From Saccoglossus kowalevskii (taxonomy: Eukaryota; Hemichordata; Enteropneusta; Harrimaniidae), in assembly GCF_000003605.2 (NCBI RefSeq), contig NW_003131865.1, forward strand, positions 294,679-317,289: 22,611 nucleotides of DNA. Reading direction: 5' to 3'. A program made the translations under genes and the position numbers. The notes under the pieces were generated by a model, which saw only the letters and a program-made list of their open reading frames with translations, was not told where the DNA came from and searched no databases. Shown here in pieces: positions 1-13,200 of the stretch. Position 1 is the first letter of the stretch. Each line of letters opens with the position of its first letter.

Positions 1-235
1 AAATGACAAAAATATTCACCAAAATTAGAGAATTGAAGATATCAACATGAAATGAACAAACCTAAGAGAGGTCTACCCAAGGTACATATACACCAAGTAT
101 CAAAGCATTCAGGCTTGTAGTTTTCAAGAAGAAGTCGAAAAAGTAAAACATTGACACGGACGAAGGACGACGACGACGGACAATCACTCATATGATAAGC
201 TCCGCTCGACAAAGTCGACAGCGGAGCTAAAAAAC
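1..235 (+). mobile_element. Truncated right end of a pearl-like/non-autonomous tandem-core element
   Basis: Positions 1-128 match one core unit of the complete copy at 10916-11502, and about 129-229 match its right flank. That flank holds gaagtcgaaaaagtaaaac, a GAC-rich microsatellite, ataagctccgct and a final agcggagcta. AGCTCCGCT (198-206) pairs with AGCGGAGCT (220-228) to form a terminal hairpin with a further CGAC/GTCG pairing inside. Apart from the GAC block the right ends of the two copies are nearly identical, suggesting recent activity or homogenisation. The left end is cut off by the window edge. Confidence 0.75.
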
Positions 236-318
236 TAAATCTGCCATTTAACAGTCCAGGGCAAAATTACAGAAAAATTTGTGAAATTCTAATTATAATT
301 ATGAGTATTTATTTTCAG

Positions 319-420
319 TGCCAGGGATAAAAGAGATAATATGTGATTACAACAAGATATCGCACAGTCTGCACAAAAACAGATTATCGTCCAACGTGCT
401 GCGAAGGTTGATGCAACCTG
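319..420 (+). CDS. Candidate plus-strand internal exon of an unidentified gene
   Basis: The segment is flanked by acceptor tttattttcag and donor G|gtatgc. One frame is open from end to end (phase 1 in, phase 1 out): PGIKEIICDYNKISHSLHKN followed by RLSSNVLRRLMQP. The other two frames contain stops. It is richer in CpG than the surrounding intron and its composition (charged, amphipathic) looks protein-like. It does not match the dynein blocks expected next on the other strand. I do not recognise the family. If real, it is an exon of a gene antisense to, and nested within or overlapping, dynein intron 16. At 102 nt a chance open frame with fortuitous splice sites remains possible. Confidence 0.35.
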
Positions 421-942
421 GTATGCATAAATAGTCTACAGTAATAATTTTATCAATATACATCTTTCCTTTCCAATCAATTGGTGTATGAAACCCAGAA
501 CTGGGCAATGAAACATAAATAGTGGTAGTATATTACCGGTAGTACAAGTTTTATTTAGAAATTCATTTTGAAACATATCCACCATCTTGGAAATAATTTG
601 CGTAAACTGAGAACAGACTTCTCAAGGTAGAGTGAACCAAGTGAGTATTGGTCACCAAATCTGAGAGGAGAATAACGCACTGGAGAGAAGCACTTGTAAC
701 TTAGATGTTTATTGATCAACTGCTAGTCCTAGAACTGAGCCTAAATGATACAAAATGTTCCATACAATGTATCAATATCATTATGCAAATAACTAAACTA
801 AACGTTATAGCCTCAAATCATTACAATGTGTAATCAACCCATATTTAGATTTTGCATTTATTTATAAGGTGGATGCTATACCTTTCAAAGATAAAGTGAC
901 AGATGTAATATATTGTTATTTGTATTAAACAGAAAAGCTTAC

Positions 943-1206
943 CCATATAAGCCAAGTGAGAGCTAGAGGTGATACGTCTTCTGATAGAATCAAGTGTGTA
1001 TCTTGTCACTTTCAACAAAGCATCTAAATTACGATGATTGAAATGAGACAACAATTCCTGAGCAGACTCCTCAATGTTTTCTCTTTGTTCACGTTTCCTT
1101 CTGGCAATAGTCTGGGCCACTGCTGACTGACCTCTGCTAGGACTGGCATGTCCACTGGCATGTGATACAGAACCACTGGCACGACGTTTCCTGTCATCTT
1201 CCTCAT
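943..1206 (-). CDS. DNAH5: Dynein exon 16 (residues 980-1066), last exon in the window
   Basis: The exon has 264 nt, acceptor gttcag, donor ATGG|gtaagc (phase 1 out). It starts [19 protein letters not shown], a Ser/basic linker with an RRAS sequence of the PKA-site type. It then returns to the conserved [19 protein letters not shown] and [12 protein letters not shown]. The next family block (FRASVTLAIPN-like in DNAH5) is not found between 1 and 942, so exon 17 lies outside the window. Confidence 0.95.
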
Positions 1207-4200
1207 CTGAACATTGAAAACAAGCATTGGGAGACATAATGTAATTATTCTATCAAGGTGACGAAGATAGAGACTGTATTTTATAACGATTATATTGTAT
1301 ATACCAGGTAACAGTGTTTAAAACAGTTATAACATAGCACTGGCATATCATTATATGGTTGTCTTTTTGTTTATGCTTCTAAGAAATGGTAGAATTACAC
1401 TAAAGCGTGGTGGTCATCGCGCAGCACATGTTCAAATTTCATGTAAATAAACAATGTATTTCACACGCGATGTATACATCGCTATGAGCTATTTAGTGCT
1501 CTCTCCTCCTCATCATCATCAAATGTACAATGATTCTGATTTATTCTTTTGTCAGCTTACCATCACTCCCTTCATCCTCCTCTTCTTTTTCTCCCTCTTT
1601 GGCTGGTTCTTCCAGTTCATCCACAATAAGCATATTGATGAGCTCATTAGCAGCTTCTTCAACCTGAGTGCTCTTGATTTGCAAAGTAATCGCTCCTCTA
1701 TTACACAATTCCTAGAAAGTCGAATGACAATAACAAATTAATTAATTCCTTCCCCAACAAATTTGTTAAAAACACTTGTATTGGTGTAAATATTGTATAA
1801 TTAAATGAGCTGGTATCTGTTTCCATGGAAACAATGACTCAGTTTATTCCTTAAGGCCACTGACAGCCATTTTGAATTGAAAACTACATACAACAAATTC
1901 AGCTACCAAAGTTTTTACATGTACTGACAGTGGCAATGATTTGGTAACATTTTTGGAAATTCCTGTATCAAAACTGTGTCTATTCTTAATGCTAGAATTT
2001 AAAAATGAAATGTACATGTTGTATGCCAAGTGTTTTCACCTGAGTTTTATCCAGAAATTGTTCAGCTGTCCATGGTTCATCTTCTGGAAGTTCACATAAC
2101 ATAGTAGTACTCATCTCTTGTAGAACAGAATTAATACGATACTGTACAAGGTCATTTGCACGATCCATCAATAATTCTAACTCTCCTGAAAAACAAAACA
2201 AAAACATTTTACATAAATATTTAATAAATTCCAAATCCATGCCTTGGTCTAAGACGTGTAAATGTGTACTTGATCCAGACAGTCCTAACACCTTAACCTT
2301 TTTCAACAGTTCCCTCTTTTCATCACAAAATTGTCCTGTTTATAGTCCGCTCTTTCCTTCAGAAAATTGGGACAAAAATAGACAAATTTTTGTAGTAAAA
2401 ACTGAAAATTGTCTATATTGTGTCTGTTGCCTCCAAATTTAGGGTCCGTTTTTCAGAAAGAATATAAGAAAAATGTGCAGAAAAAATTTGGGTGAGAATG
2501 TTTAGTGGTGAGAAGGGTTAATGGGTTCCCTCAGAGATGACCATTCATAAAATAAACCTTCAGTTATTTTTTTATCAATTCAAATATTTTGATCAGAAAC
2601 TGTGAGCAACAAACAATTATGTATATTTGGTTCAAAATTAACAAACAAATTATAGAAAATATGTACAAATTTGCAAAATGTTTTACCCAAATTTTGGCAA
2701 AAAAATTTATAGCATTCAAAGGTTTGAAGATTAAAAGTAAACAGACAGCACAGAGATGACTGCAAAGTACAATCACTAACTAGACTACCTCTGTACAGCC
2801 ATCTTCAATGTTTTAAAACAAAAGCATGAGAAGCATAAAATATGCCCCCTTTTCTTAAATATTTGGTTGACAAGAACCTTTTTCTATTATTTTTTGGCAA
2901 ACTGCTTAAATTTACCCAAAATTTTTAAAAATAGTGACAATGAGGACAAGAGCAGGTAGCTTATATAAAATTAGATTCATCATCAGGAAATGAACAAGTC
3001 TTACCTAAAGCATCGTACACATCTTTCACATAGGTATCAATGGTCATACTGGTCCATGTCAACTTAGTGAGACCCGGTTCTATTGCATCATCTAGTTTGG
3101 ATATATGTGGGGCCATTAATGGTTCAAATGCTGCATGTATCTTTCCACATACTCTCTTATTTTCAGACAACAGTAGCTACAAATAAATCACAACAAGAAT
3201 GAAATGTAAGTAAATTCTAAGTATTCTAAATAATTCTCATTCAAAATCACGAGTAACAAAAATGTTCTCTGATTACTACATTAATAAGTACCTATGTCTT
3301 ATTTTTTTTGTGACAGTTAAAAGCATGTTTTCTAAATCACTAAATTAATTCTTAAAAGCCAGTAATTTGGCCAACATGTACCTGTAACTTGTTGTAGTTC
3401 TCTTTAAAATAACCTTGTTTTTGACGTAATGCTTTGGCTGCCAAAGGTATCTCTAATCCCATCCTAGCCATACACTCCGCCTCTCTGATCAGTGTCAAGA
3501 TTTGTGGGTCAAAGTTCACATACAAATCGCCACTTTCGGGATGACGAACAAGCAACGAAGCATGAAGGCCAGATTTTGATGCTTCTACTTGACGTAACCA
3601 TGCACGATGATACAAAACTTCAAACTCCATCAATACTTTAGCCAACTTGTTGAAATTCTTGATGACCTTTTTTCCCTCGGGTGATGAGAGTATTGCCGGA
3701 AATTGCTGGAACGTCTCCATTGGTTCTTGTATGCGTCGATACATCTGTCGTGCCCACATTATCTTACCAGCTATCGGTGGGAGATCTCTCGCAACCGGTG
3801 GATCATTTTTGTTCTTCTGGTAACTACGTGAAGTATTTTCAATTTCCCGACCATATTTCTGCAGAATTATGGAATACTTCTCCTCAATGCCAAGATTAGG
3901 AATGTTTAATCTAGAAAAATACATAATTAACTTATTCACATATTAACATAATTCAAAGAACAATTAGGACAATTCATTTAAAATGTAGTTTGCAAGTGAC
4001 AAATTTTCATAAATTTCACTAACTTATATAGCGTATTTCACACTAAATGTCACAACTGTGAATTTCAAAACTGTGTACAATGTATAAAGATCAAAAATTG
4101 AACTAGTGAAATAAAACACCAGTGAACATTAATGTTTTTACAATACCACAATCTGTATTGTTCAAAATGGATGTGTAGTGATAAGCAGTGACTTACCTTT

Positions 4201-7200
4201 CAAATTTGTTGATAAGAGTCAGGGCTCTCCCCACATTATGAATTCTGTCAAATGCATGATTCATAAATGACTTGATTTGTGACTGTTGAGATACAAATAA
4301 ATAATAAACTGATGATATGTGATATTAACTTGATATGACTTTCATTTCAACATATGAGGATTGCTTTCATTATACACAGCTCTACATTTCACTTGCATTA
4401 CGGGTTAGTGGTTATCCTGACACATAATTTTCAATATAGTCCCATGTGAGGTGTAAAAAATATGTAATATACATAGTTTGTTTACTTGAAATTTATACGA
4501 TGACCACAACCCCTAACACATCACCTTATGACACCACTTTTTTCCATTGATTTTGGTCTCTAAACAGTCTACATGAACTACCAGGAAATCAATATTTTAT
4601 TTACATGTTAAATATAATAATATTGTAATATTGCAACAACTCAAATATGAAAAAGCATTATTAAGTAATTAACAACCATGTTTGGGTATTTTACTGAACA
4701 AAATATATTTGCTAGTTCAAAACTGTCAACAAATGGTGACAACAATTTTAAACACATGAATCTGTTTGCAATATAAATGCACTATACAGCAGATTTTAAT
4801 TTATTTAAATAATTCAATACTTTTTGCATAAATACTTGTAAAATTTTATTTACCTGCAATTCTGATATCTGTCGCTTGAATTCATCGTAATCAATGTCAA
4901 AATCTGCTTTTCTCTGATCTAAAGGATTGTACGGTTTCTTTCTGATTGTGGTGATGATAGCGTTGAATCGGCTTGCCATCAACTCCATACCTAAATACAA
5001 TTAGAGAGCAAAAATATGTCATGATTCAATACATTCCGCTAAAAAAAATTCTAGAATGCTTGGAAAGAAGTTTGAAAAAGCATTTCTTAACATCAATATG
5101 GCCACCCACCAGTTCACATTCAGTGTGAAAATATTACGCTTAGAGATTTTTTGAAAATAAGCTGATGACAAATTAGTGGAGGAAAGAAACAAATATTCCA
5201 GCCATATGAACCCAGAATTAGCCAATAAAAAATCAGACATTTCCCAGAATTATTTTTGTGCATGTGATGAAATTTTTTTATGGAAACTGTTTTCTCAGAA
5301 TTATTCATTGTTTTAATTTGAATTTGTCTTCTTCAGTGGCAAAAGTGACATAATATGAGCAAATTAGATAATAGTCGCCTCTCGGAAAGTTAGCTGATTT
5401 GCCTATAAACCAAGGATTAGCAGGAGGGCAGAAATTGACACTTGACCCGATTCTTACCTTCTATTCTACAATCAGATAATTTAGAGTAGACTACGATGGA
5501 ATCAAAGATATCAATAATCTTCAGAAGACGTCTCTGAAAGGTATCAAACTTTCCAAAGATGTACATTTCAGAGAAATCAAATTGTCGCTCATTCGGCATA
5601 TTTTCCAGCTTCTGTTTGGTTTTCTGGAAGCAGCGTTGGTATTCTTGATTCAAGCGTATGCATGCACGCAGTTTTTCGATTAGTTCATTTCGTGGTTGTT
5701 CCCAAATAGTGTACATTCCATCACATGTGATGTATGACTTGCAGGCCGTGATCATTTGGTTCGTAACCTGAAAGCGTACAAAAAGAACATGTGAATAAAC
5801 ATGTTTGTACTAATGTGGTAATTAAAGGAACTATCGAGCCAAAGAACATAATGACCCCTCAAGAAAAACTCCACAAATGTAGGAGAATGCAATTTACAGT
5901 TTTTTTATGTCACTTTTCATTATCTAGATATTCAACTTTTCATCAGTATTATGTAGTCAGCCATCTTGACTCTCAAGCAAAGAATTATGGGTAAAGTATG
6001 ACATCATAGAATCTGTTGTCAGAAATTGAAAAAATGATTTCTATAACATGAGAAATACTGATCCGAATTAGTTCACATTTTCGTTGTGCATATTATTCAT
6101 GTATATAATTATAGTAATGAAATCACTTCATTTTTTAAAATACATTTGAGATACACCAAACTGAAAATAGTCAAGATTTTATATTGATCAATAAAATATC
6201 CATGTTTGGAGATGATCAAATACAAATATGATAGTTAATTTGTATTACCTTAACAAAGAGCGATGTCATTCTTTCTGATGTGTTGTAGTAGCGAGATATA
6301 CTGTGAATCATACGGATAGCATTAACCAATCCAGGAATCGTTTCAACCATACCAACCTGTATAAATAAGTAACATTGTCAAGTTAATGATGTCAATATTG
6401 AACATCAAGGCCCCATACCATGCATAGAAATGTAATGTTGTATTGGGAAACAAAAAATGGACATTATGTGATATAATAGAATTTAATAATAACATGCCAT
6501 TTACATTGGATTTAATATTGAGAAAAAGCAATTTATCATCTCCTCTCATATGCAAAACAGGTTTGATCACAAATACTGCTGCATAAGATACAATATAGAC
6601 GTGTATTTCACTGTGCTCAGACAGACATTTTACTTGTTATTCACTGCCTTTTGCAAATTGCATCTTGGGAAAAGGTCAACACAGTAGACATTTGCATAAC
6701 ACAAACAAAGAAGCAATTAATGTTCTATTGAGTGTGTTTTATCAGATATCAACTCTTAGAGGTTGTCCAAAATATATTGAAATATTTCAATAAGGGCAAA
6801 TGTTAATCTCATTAGATAAACTTTCACTTTATCAAGCCGCTAAAAAAACATGACACAAAATCAGCTCACCATTATGATAGTATTTAAATCTAATACAAGT
6901 CCCATATAACGAGTTATAAGTGTACAGAAAAATAAAAGGACATGATCTGAACCTGGTCCCATATCTGAATTGACAGTTTAAATCACAGCCTATTAAATTA
7001 CCACCACTACAAAAAAATTAAGTAACTAATTTTCACTAAATCACAAAATTCACAAATGTCAATCTTAAAATTAAAGTACTTTTACATACTAATGATACAC
7101 ATTAAGTAACTTACAGGATCACTGTTGTAAAGTGGATCACAGAATTTTTCTAATGTGTACAGATATTTGACATTGTCTTTGGCTTCATTAGCTGCATCTG

Positions 7201-10200
7201 TGATTCTTCTATCCAAATCCACCCAAATCTGAAAAGAATTCACGTATACATTGAATATTACAAACTGATCACTAGAAGCTTAGTGATTGTTGCAGAAAAC
7301 CATTACAATTTAATGTTGTCACAGGGTGTAATCAAACTTAGTCTATGAATAAAATAAGATACAAATTTACTTTTTCTATTTTTCTATTGAAAATACATTC
7401 TGTAGTTTGCTATACTGTACTTGTCCAACTTTGTGTCCATGCTAAGTATGGTATGTCTGGTGTCTAATGTCTAATAACTCATAGAATTGAGTTTAGTATT
7501 TTAATGTATTTGTATGGTATAAGTGGAAACCCACCTTGACTGTTTTAGACTTTGCTGCCTGTAGAACAGTCAGGACAGCTTTGACATCAGATCCTTTTAT
7601 TTGGTCTAACAGATAGTTAAATTTAGCCATCCTCTTTTTCCAATGTTCTAGTTCAGCTCTGGGTCCAATGTTGTCTGCTTCTTTCCTCATCTGTTCACTC
7701 TCTGCCAACACCTATAGATATACCGGTATATGAATGAACACTCCATCAACACACAACATAGAATTGTAATATTGATTTGACAACTATCAGAAAGTTTTAT
7801 TAGAATTTTTGACATATTAATGCAAAATCAGCACTTTTATAAATATTTCAGTTGCTTATATTTAAAAGAAATATTTTTTCGCCATAACTCAACAACTCAA
7901 TGTATGTTTGGTGTCAAAAATGAGAACATAATATTGTTTCAAGTAACATACTTGTTCAATTTGCTTAATCCATACTGCTATGCATTCCTCTATAGCTTCC
8001 AATGATTCGGTGCTATTAGCTGCTGCTATGTAATCATTAGGTTTTTTCAGTTTTGCTAGATTGTAAGTCTGACATGGTTTTAACTCCACTTTGTCAAAAA
8101 TACACTCTTGTGCTCCCACCAAAACGGAAACATAGGAATCTAACTTATTCAGGAAATCAGCTCTGATGAGAGTCCCTTCAAAGTTACTAATCTTTCCCCA
8201 GCCATTGGTGTTCTTTCGGAGAGCAGGAATAAAAACTGTTGACATCATCTGGTCCACTGATGCTAGGAGTCCCTTTTCACAGGTATCAAGCACAGTGAAG
8301 GTGATATCCTATCAAACAAGAAATATATCAATAAATAATAGTAAATCTACAAAATTGAATACAGAGAAACTGACAATGACCAGGTTGATTTGAAAAATGA
8401 ACCGGTACCAGTCAAAGTAAATAAGTATTGAAGTAAAACCTTAAATTTCCAATTTTCATATTAAAATCAGCATTATTCAGGGCTCAAAATTCTGAGGCCA
8501 TGGAGGGAATTGTCTAGATCCCCAATCTGAAAGCATATTGATGTCTTTCAATATGTCAAGCAGTCTAAGGCATTTTAAATGTAAAAAATATTGGCCTTGG
8601 GTGCCCTCCCAAGTTCAAGTCCTTAATTATAATAACATGTGTATATTTTGGCATTTTGATACGTCATTGCTGTACTGCACATTGACATCAAATTTGGTAA
8701 CGAAAGATCATGCAATATTGCGGTTTGTGACATAGATATATAAAAACATAATAATATACACAAACAAAATGAAAGCACATTACATAAAGCATGTATCAAT
8801 TTCAAACATTTACAGCATTCTGTGTTACATATCATTCAGGTTTCTGTACAATATTGTCAAAATAGATGATATCACAACAAGCACATACTGGTGGCATATC
8901 ATCTCAATAACAATGAATGACCCACAGTGTCATACTGAATGTCAATGTGCACAGAATTAAATAGAAGATCAACTGCACTAGGTTATGATATGCCCTCAAT
9001 ATAAATTAATGCAAATCATAGAAAACATTACATTCCCACAAGAAATACAGAAAGATCTAAAAATATTTAATTTCTTGATGTCTTTGAAAGATGATGTTAG
9101 GCAATTATAATCATAACTCAAAAAAGAAATGAAAAAATTGTCTGATATGTAACATTTTATCATATTACCGATTTCTTTTCCTTTTATAGTAGTAGTTATG
9201 ACAACTAATCTTTATTGCTATTAACTGATGGAAACTTTGTATTTCTAAAGATGCAATAAAGTTATTAATATTTTATGCAAGATGGTGTGTGAATGTTGTT
9301 TTGCAAAGTGGGAATATACTTTACTTACTTTTGTGATGTTTTCAGTTGAAATTACTTTGTCTGAACTGGTTTTAGAGAAAAATAAACACACTCCTGTCAA
9401 TGAGCTTTCACTTCCATCAGTGACACACAACTTTGATTTGGCAGATTTTCTAACCACTTGTGGGGGACCTAATCTTATCTGATCAGCTGAAATGAACAAA
9501 ATAGAAAGTAGATTTGAATAATACATTATTACATCACATACATGAAAGATGAAGTACACTTATACTGCAGTGAAATAATTTTGTGTCTTTCCATACTGAT
9601 TATCAAAATATTGTTTGAACATCGGAATACTATAATATTTTCCCATCACAATTCTTATGCAAATTTTTACATGTTTTTCTATAATTTTTTGTAAATTTTA
9701 GATCAATTGGACATCATTCCCCATTGGGTACACACCTTGATCAAAATTTTAGAAAAAATAATTATAACAATCATGCAGGTTTCAGTGTGTGATACAAAGA
9801 TTACAGCATTCAAAAAATTATGCTAACATGCTAACTATGATTTCAACTATTGACATACCTGGTTCAGGACCCGGATCTGTGTCCTGATAAAAGAACATCA
9901 ACGTGGTGGGTCCATCTGCATCAAAAAAACCATCCATGGATTCAATTTGCTTGCCATCCAAAATGGCGTCCACCACCTCTGTATAGTCCATACCAAGATA
10001 GTCTGCCAAGGTTTGTAAAACATACTCATGTCTGCCATCTAATTGGGCCTTTTTAGCTTCTCGCTCTTCTTTTAATTTTTGCTAAAAACCAAGAAAAATT
10101 AATTGTTTTAAAATTGTTATGACATTTGAGCTATAAAAGTGTATAAGATTTGTATTGACCAGGGAATTTTTCTATATACTATTAGCGATAAAAGTAAACG

Positions 10201-13200
10201 TAAAGAACATGAATAGGTGTGGAAACCTCTATGGCCAATGTAAGAACAGCAGATTTAGCTCACTGATAGAGAATATTTACAATATTAAAGAAAAGATTTG
10301 GTAAGCAAAGAAAGACTCAATTGCGAAACTGGAAATGAGTTTATTACCATATTAAAGAAGAAGGTAACACAGAAAAACACTACTGGTATTTGAAAAAACA
10401 GCATGTAATTAAGACTAATTAATTAGTATTTCTAGAAAAGTTTGTCTTGCAATTCATGTGAAAACAATTGCAAGGGGGCAATGGATCTCTATTTCTCTGT
10501 CCAGGGAGAACACTGTAATATATATTACAGATGAAAAGAATTTTGAACATTGTTCAGTGACACACACAACCCACAGAGCTTACATTATACTTTACAACAA
10601 CAGCTAATGTGGTGGACTGGTGGGCAAACAAAAAATGTACCAAATATGATGTGTATTTATTGTATATTAGATCATTCAAATATGACTCATTTTGACCATA
10701 GACACACCTCCAAGTACATGTGCTACTAATACAGCTCATTATTATTATTATTTGTTTAAAATGCACAACTGTCGATTATGAAAAAAATTGGTATACAAGG
10801 TTTCTAGAACCTAAACTGAGGTTTAATTGAAGAATCATTTTTATGGAATGTTGACAAACAACGATAATTGACAAACAATGGCAATAAAAACAGACAAGCA
10901 GCCTCTCAGCTGAGATAGCTCCGCTGTTAGCAATGCACATTTCAATTAAAGAACAGAAGATGTCATTAGAAAATGAGCAATATGCATAGTATCAATGCAA
11001 TGGGACTTGCTGTTTTCGACTAGAATTCAAAAATATCACTTTTCACCAAAAATGACAAAAATATTCATCAAAAGTGCAGAATTTAAGATATCATCATACA
11101 AATGAACAAATTTGAGAGTGGTCCACATGTAGTACCTATATATGTAATATCAAAGCAATTGGACTTGTGGTTTTTAACAAGAAGTCGAAAATATCACTTT
11201 TTACCAAAAATGACAAAAATATTCAACAAAATTAGAGAATTAAAGATATTATTACAAAATGAACAAATCTGAGAGAGGTCCACATGTAGTACCTATATAT
11301 GTAATATCAAAGCAATTGGACTTGCGGTTTTTAACAAGAAGTTGAAAATATCACTTTTTACCAAAAATGACAAAAATATTCACCAAAATTAGAAGTCGAA
11401 AAAGTAAAACATTGACACAGACGACGGACACAGGACGACGGACGACAGACAATCACTCATATGATAAGCTCCGCTCGACAAAGTCGACAGCGGAGCTAAA
11501 AATTTAATATCACTTTTCAACTCCATCAAAGTCATGAACAAAACCCTGCCAACATGCATACTGTTGGTCAAAGTCCAAAAATATTTTTGTTTGTAACAAA
11601 AAACTTTGAAATAACATTTTCGGGAATTTACTTTCAAATGATAAAGTGTCAAATTCATTGGACCACGCCATGTCCCATATTGTATATACAAGTTTAATGG
11701 TTGACACAAACAAAACATTAATTGTTTACATGAAATTCAAGTGTGCTGCTAGACCGTGACACTTTATGTGATACATTGTAATATGCGAGTACATGTATGT
11801 CTTTCAACAATCTATTATTCATTGAAATGTCACTTACAAGTTAGGGTAACCATGGCATACATTTTGGTAATCAAGTATGTACTAGTAATGGAGGATACAT
11901 TTTACATTTGATCATCCTAAACTCCACAGGAATGTACATACATGTAAATTGTTATTTTCACATGAACCAAAAATTGCTTTTATTATATATTAGTTTGTTA
12001 AAATATGATTTATTATCACCATGAACATACCTGTACCATTCACATGTAAACATTTAGTTCCATGATGTATGTAAGTGTATATGTTACTAATAAAGTAAAT
12101 ATGGTATCCAAACAAATTAAACATTTAATAAATATTTTCAAGTGATCTTTTCAAGGGATAGGCGTCTTCAACTTAATCCTTATTATATGTACAATGCAAG
12201 AACCCCCAGTGGCATTTTCTGTTTTGAATAAAATATTATTTTTAACAACTTCTGATGCTGTATTCTAATTTATTATCTGATTATATAGACATGTAGTAAA
12301 TGTTTTGTGCAAACTTGATCTTGACAACGGCAGCCATTTTGAAAGCACTGCCTTCATACAATCGCACTGACAATAGATGTTTTGTCAGCAGCAGTGACCT
12401 TAATTTTTTGTTGTCAGTAAGAATAATATAAGCATTTTGTTGAAGGTCTACGTAACAGTTATTGCAAGACTGGAATAACTTTTGAATGGCTTCGCAACCA
12501 TGAAGGTGACCATGCAGTAATGGATTAGGCTATGATTGTACGATGGCTAACTGGCTAGATTACATTCACCCCAGTACTATCTTTCCACTAATAAATTCAC
12601 CTCAGTTATCAATTAAGTCACCAAATAATGATGAAACAGCAGTCAAAATCAAATGAATACTCAAATAGACATATCAACTACTTGTGTATACACAATCATT
12701 GCATAAGAAAATATAACTATATTATGATAAAAATGACCAAACACAAGATATTCCGTTAAATGGCAAATGATGTGAAACCTTACTTTTTCAACCATGGTTG
12801 TCTTAAGCTTGACAGATGCAGCAGCTTTCGCTGCCTGGGTCGCCATTTTGTCCTCAATAGCTCCACGAGGTGTATAGCGGTAACCAAGTCTTTGTATTGT
12901 ACACTCTGCTATCAAATAACCTTAATTTAACAACACAAACTGCTACAAGGATTTTTTGCTTTTTCTTCTGGCTAACAATAACAGTTTCTTTGATCTATTT
13001 AAGACAGCCCTTGGTTGGCATGGAAACTACATTGAAATACACACACACTACCCAGTGACAATTGACTTTGTTGACATTTAATGGAACAGCCGATACTCAT
13101 CATATACTAGGTCAATTGCAAAAGATGGTGAGATAAGGGACCACGTGAAAATATTGCTTTATGTCATAAATAGCCAAGAATAATGTACTTGTTGTGAGTA

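Larger units (their letters stand above)
1..942. other. Dynein intron 16 (partial)
   Basis: The left part holds the truncated repeat element and the candidate plus-strand exon. From about 425 to 942 I see only AT-rich sequence without repeats or further coding segments on either strand. Confidence 0.8.
1207..2039. other. Dynein introns 15 (1207-1560) and 14 (1712-2039)
   Basis: These are short introns either side of exon 15. The only feature noted is the palindromic X-box-like motif at 1819-1832. Confidence 0.85.
10082..12783. other. Dynein intron 2
   Basis: A 2.7-kb intron. It contains the complete pearl-like element (10916-11502) and an 18-bp perfect palindrome, CTGTAATATATATTACAG, at 10513-10530. 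Immediately right of the element a minus-strand open segment (11510-11713) looks mildly protein-like but cannot be assigned. The rest is AT-rich without structure. Confidence 0.8.

Noticed and set aside
421..942. Searched on the minus strand for dynein exon 17
   Set aside because: No frame gives the expected FRASVTLAIPN-like block, so exon 17 must lie beyond the left edge.
1024..1227. Second minus-strand open frame overlapping exon 16
   Set aside because: It is the shadow frame of dynein exon 16; the other frame carries the conserved [18 protein letters not shown] block.
1454..1741. Plus-strand 95-residue open frame
   Set aside because: It lies opposite exon 15 and reads the antisense of its acidic codons as a Phe/Leu/Ser string; no splice or start support.
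3681..3899. Plus-strand open frame of 72 residues
   Set aside because: It is antisense to exon 12, whose conservation fully explains the open frame.
12784..12905. Alternative acceptor for exon 2 at gcag|AGTGTAC
   Set aside because: It would make a 122-nt exon and break frame with the clearly phased exon 3.
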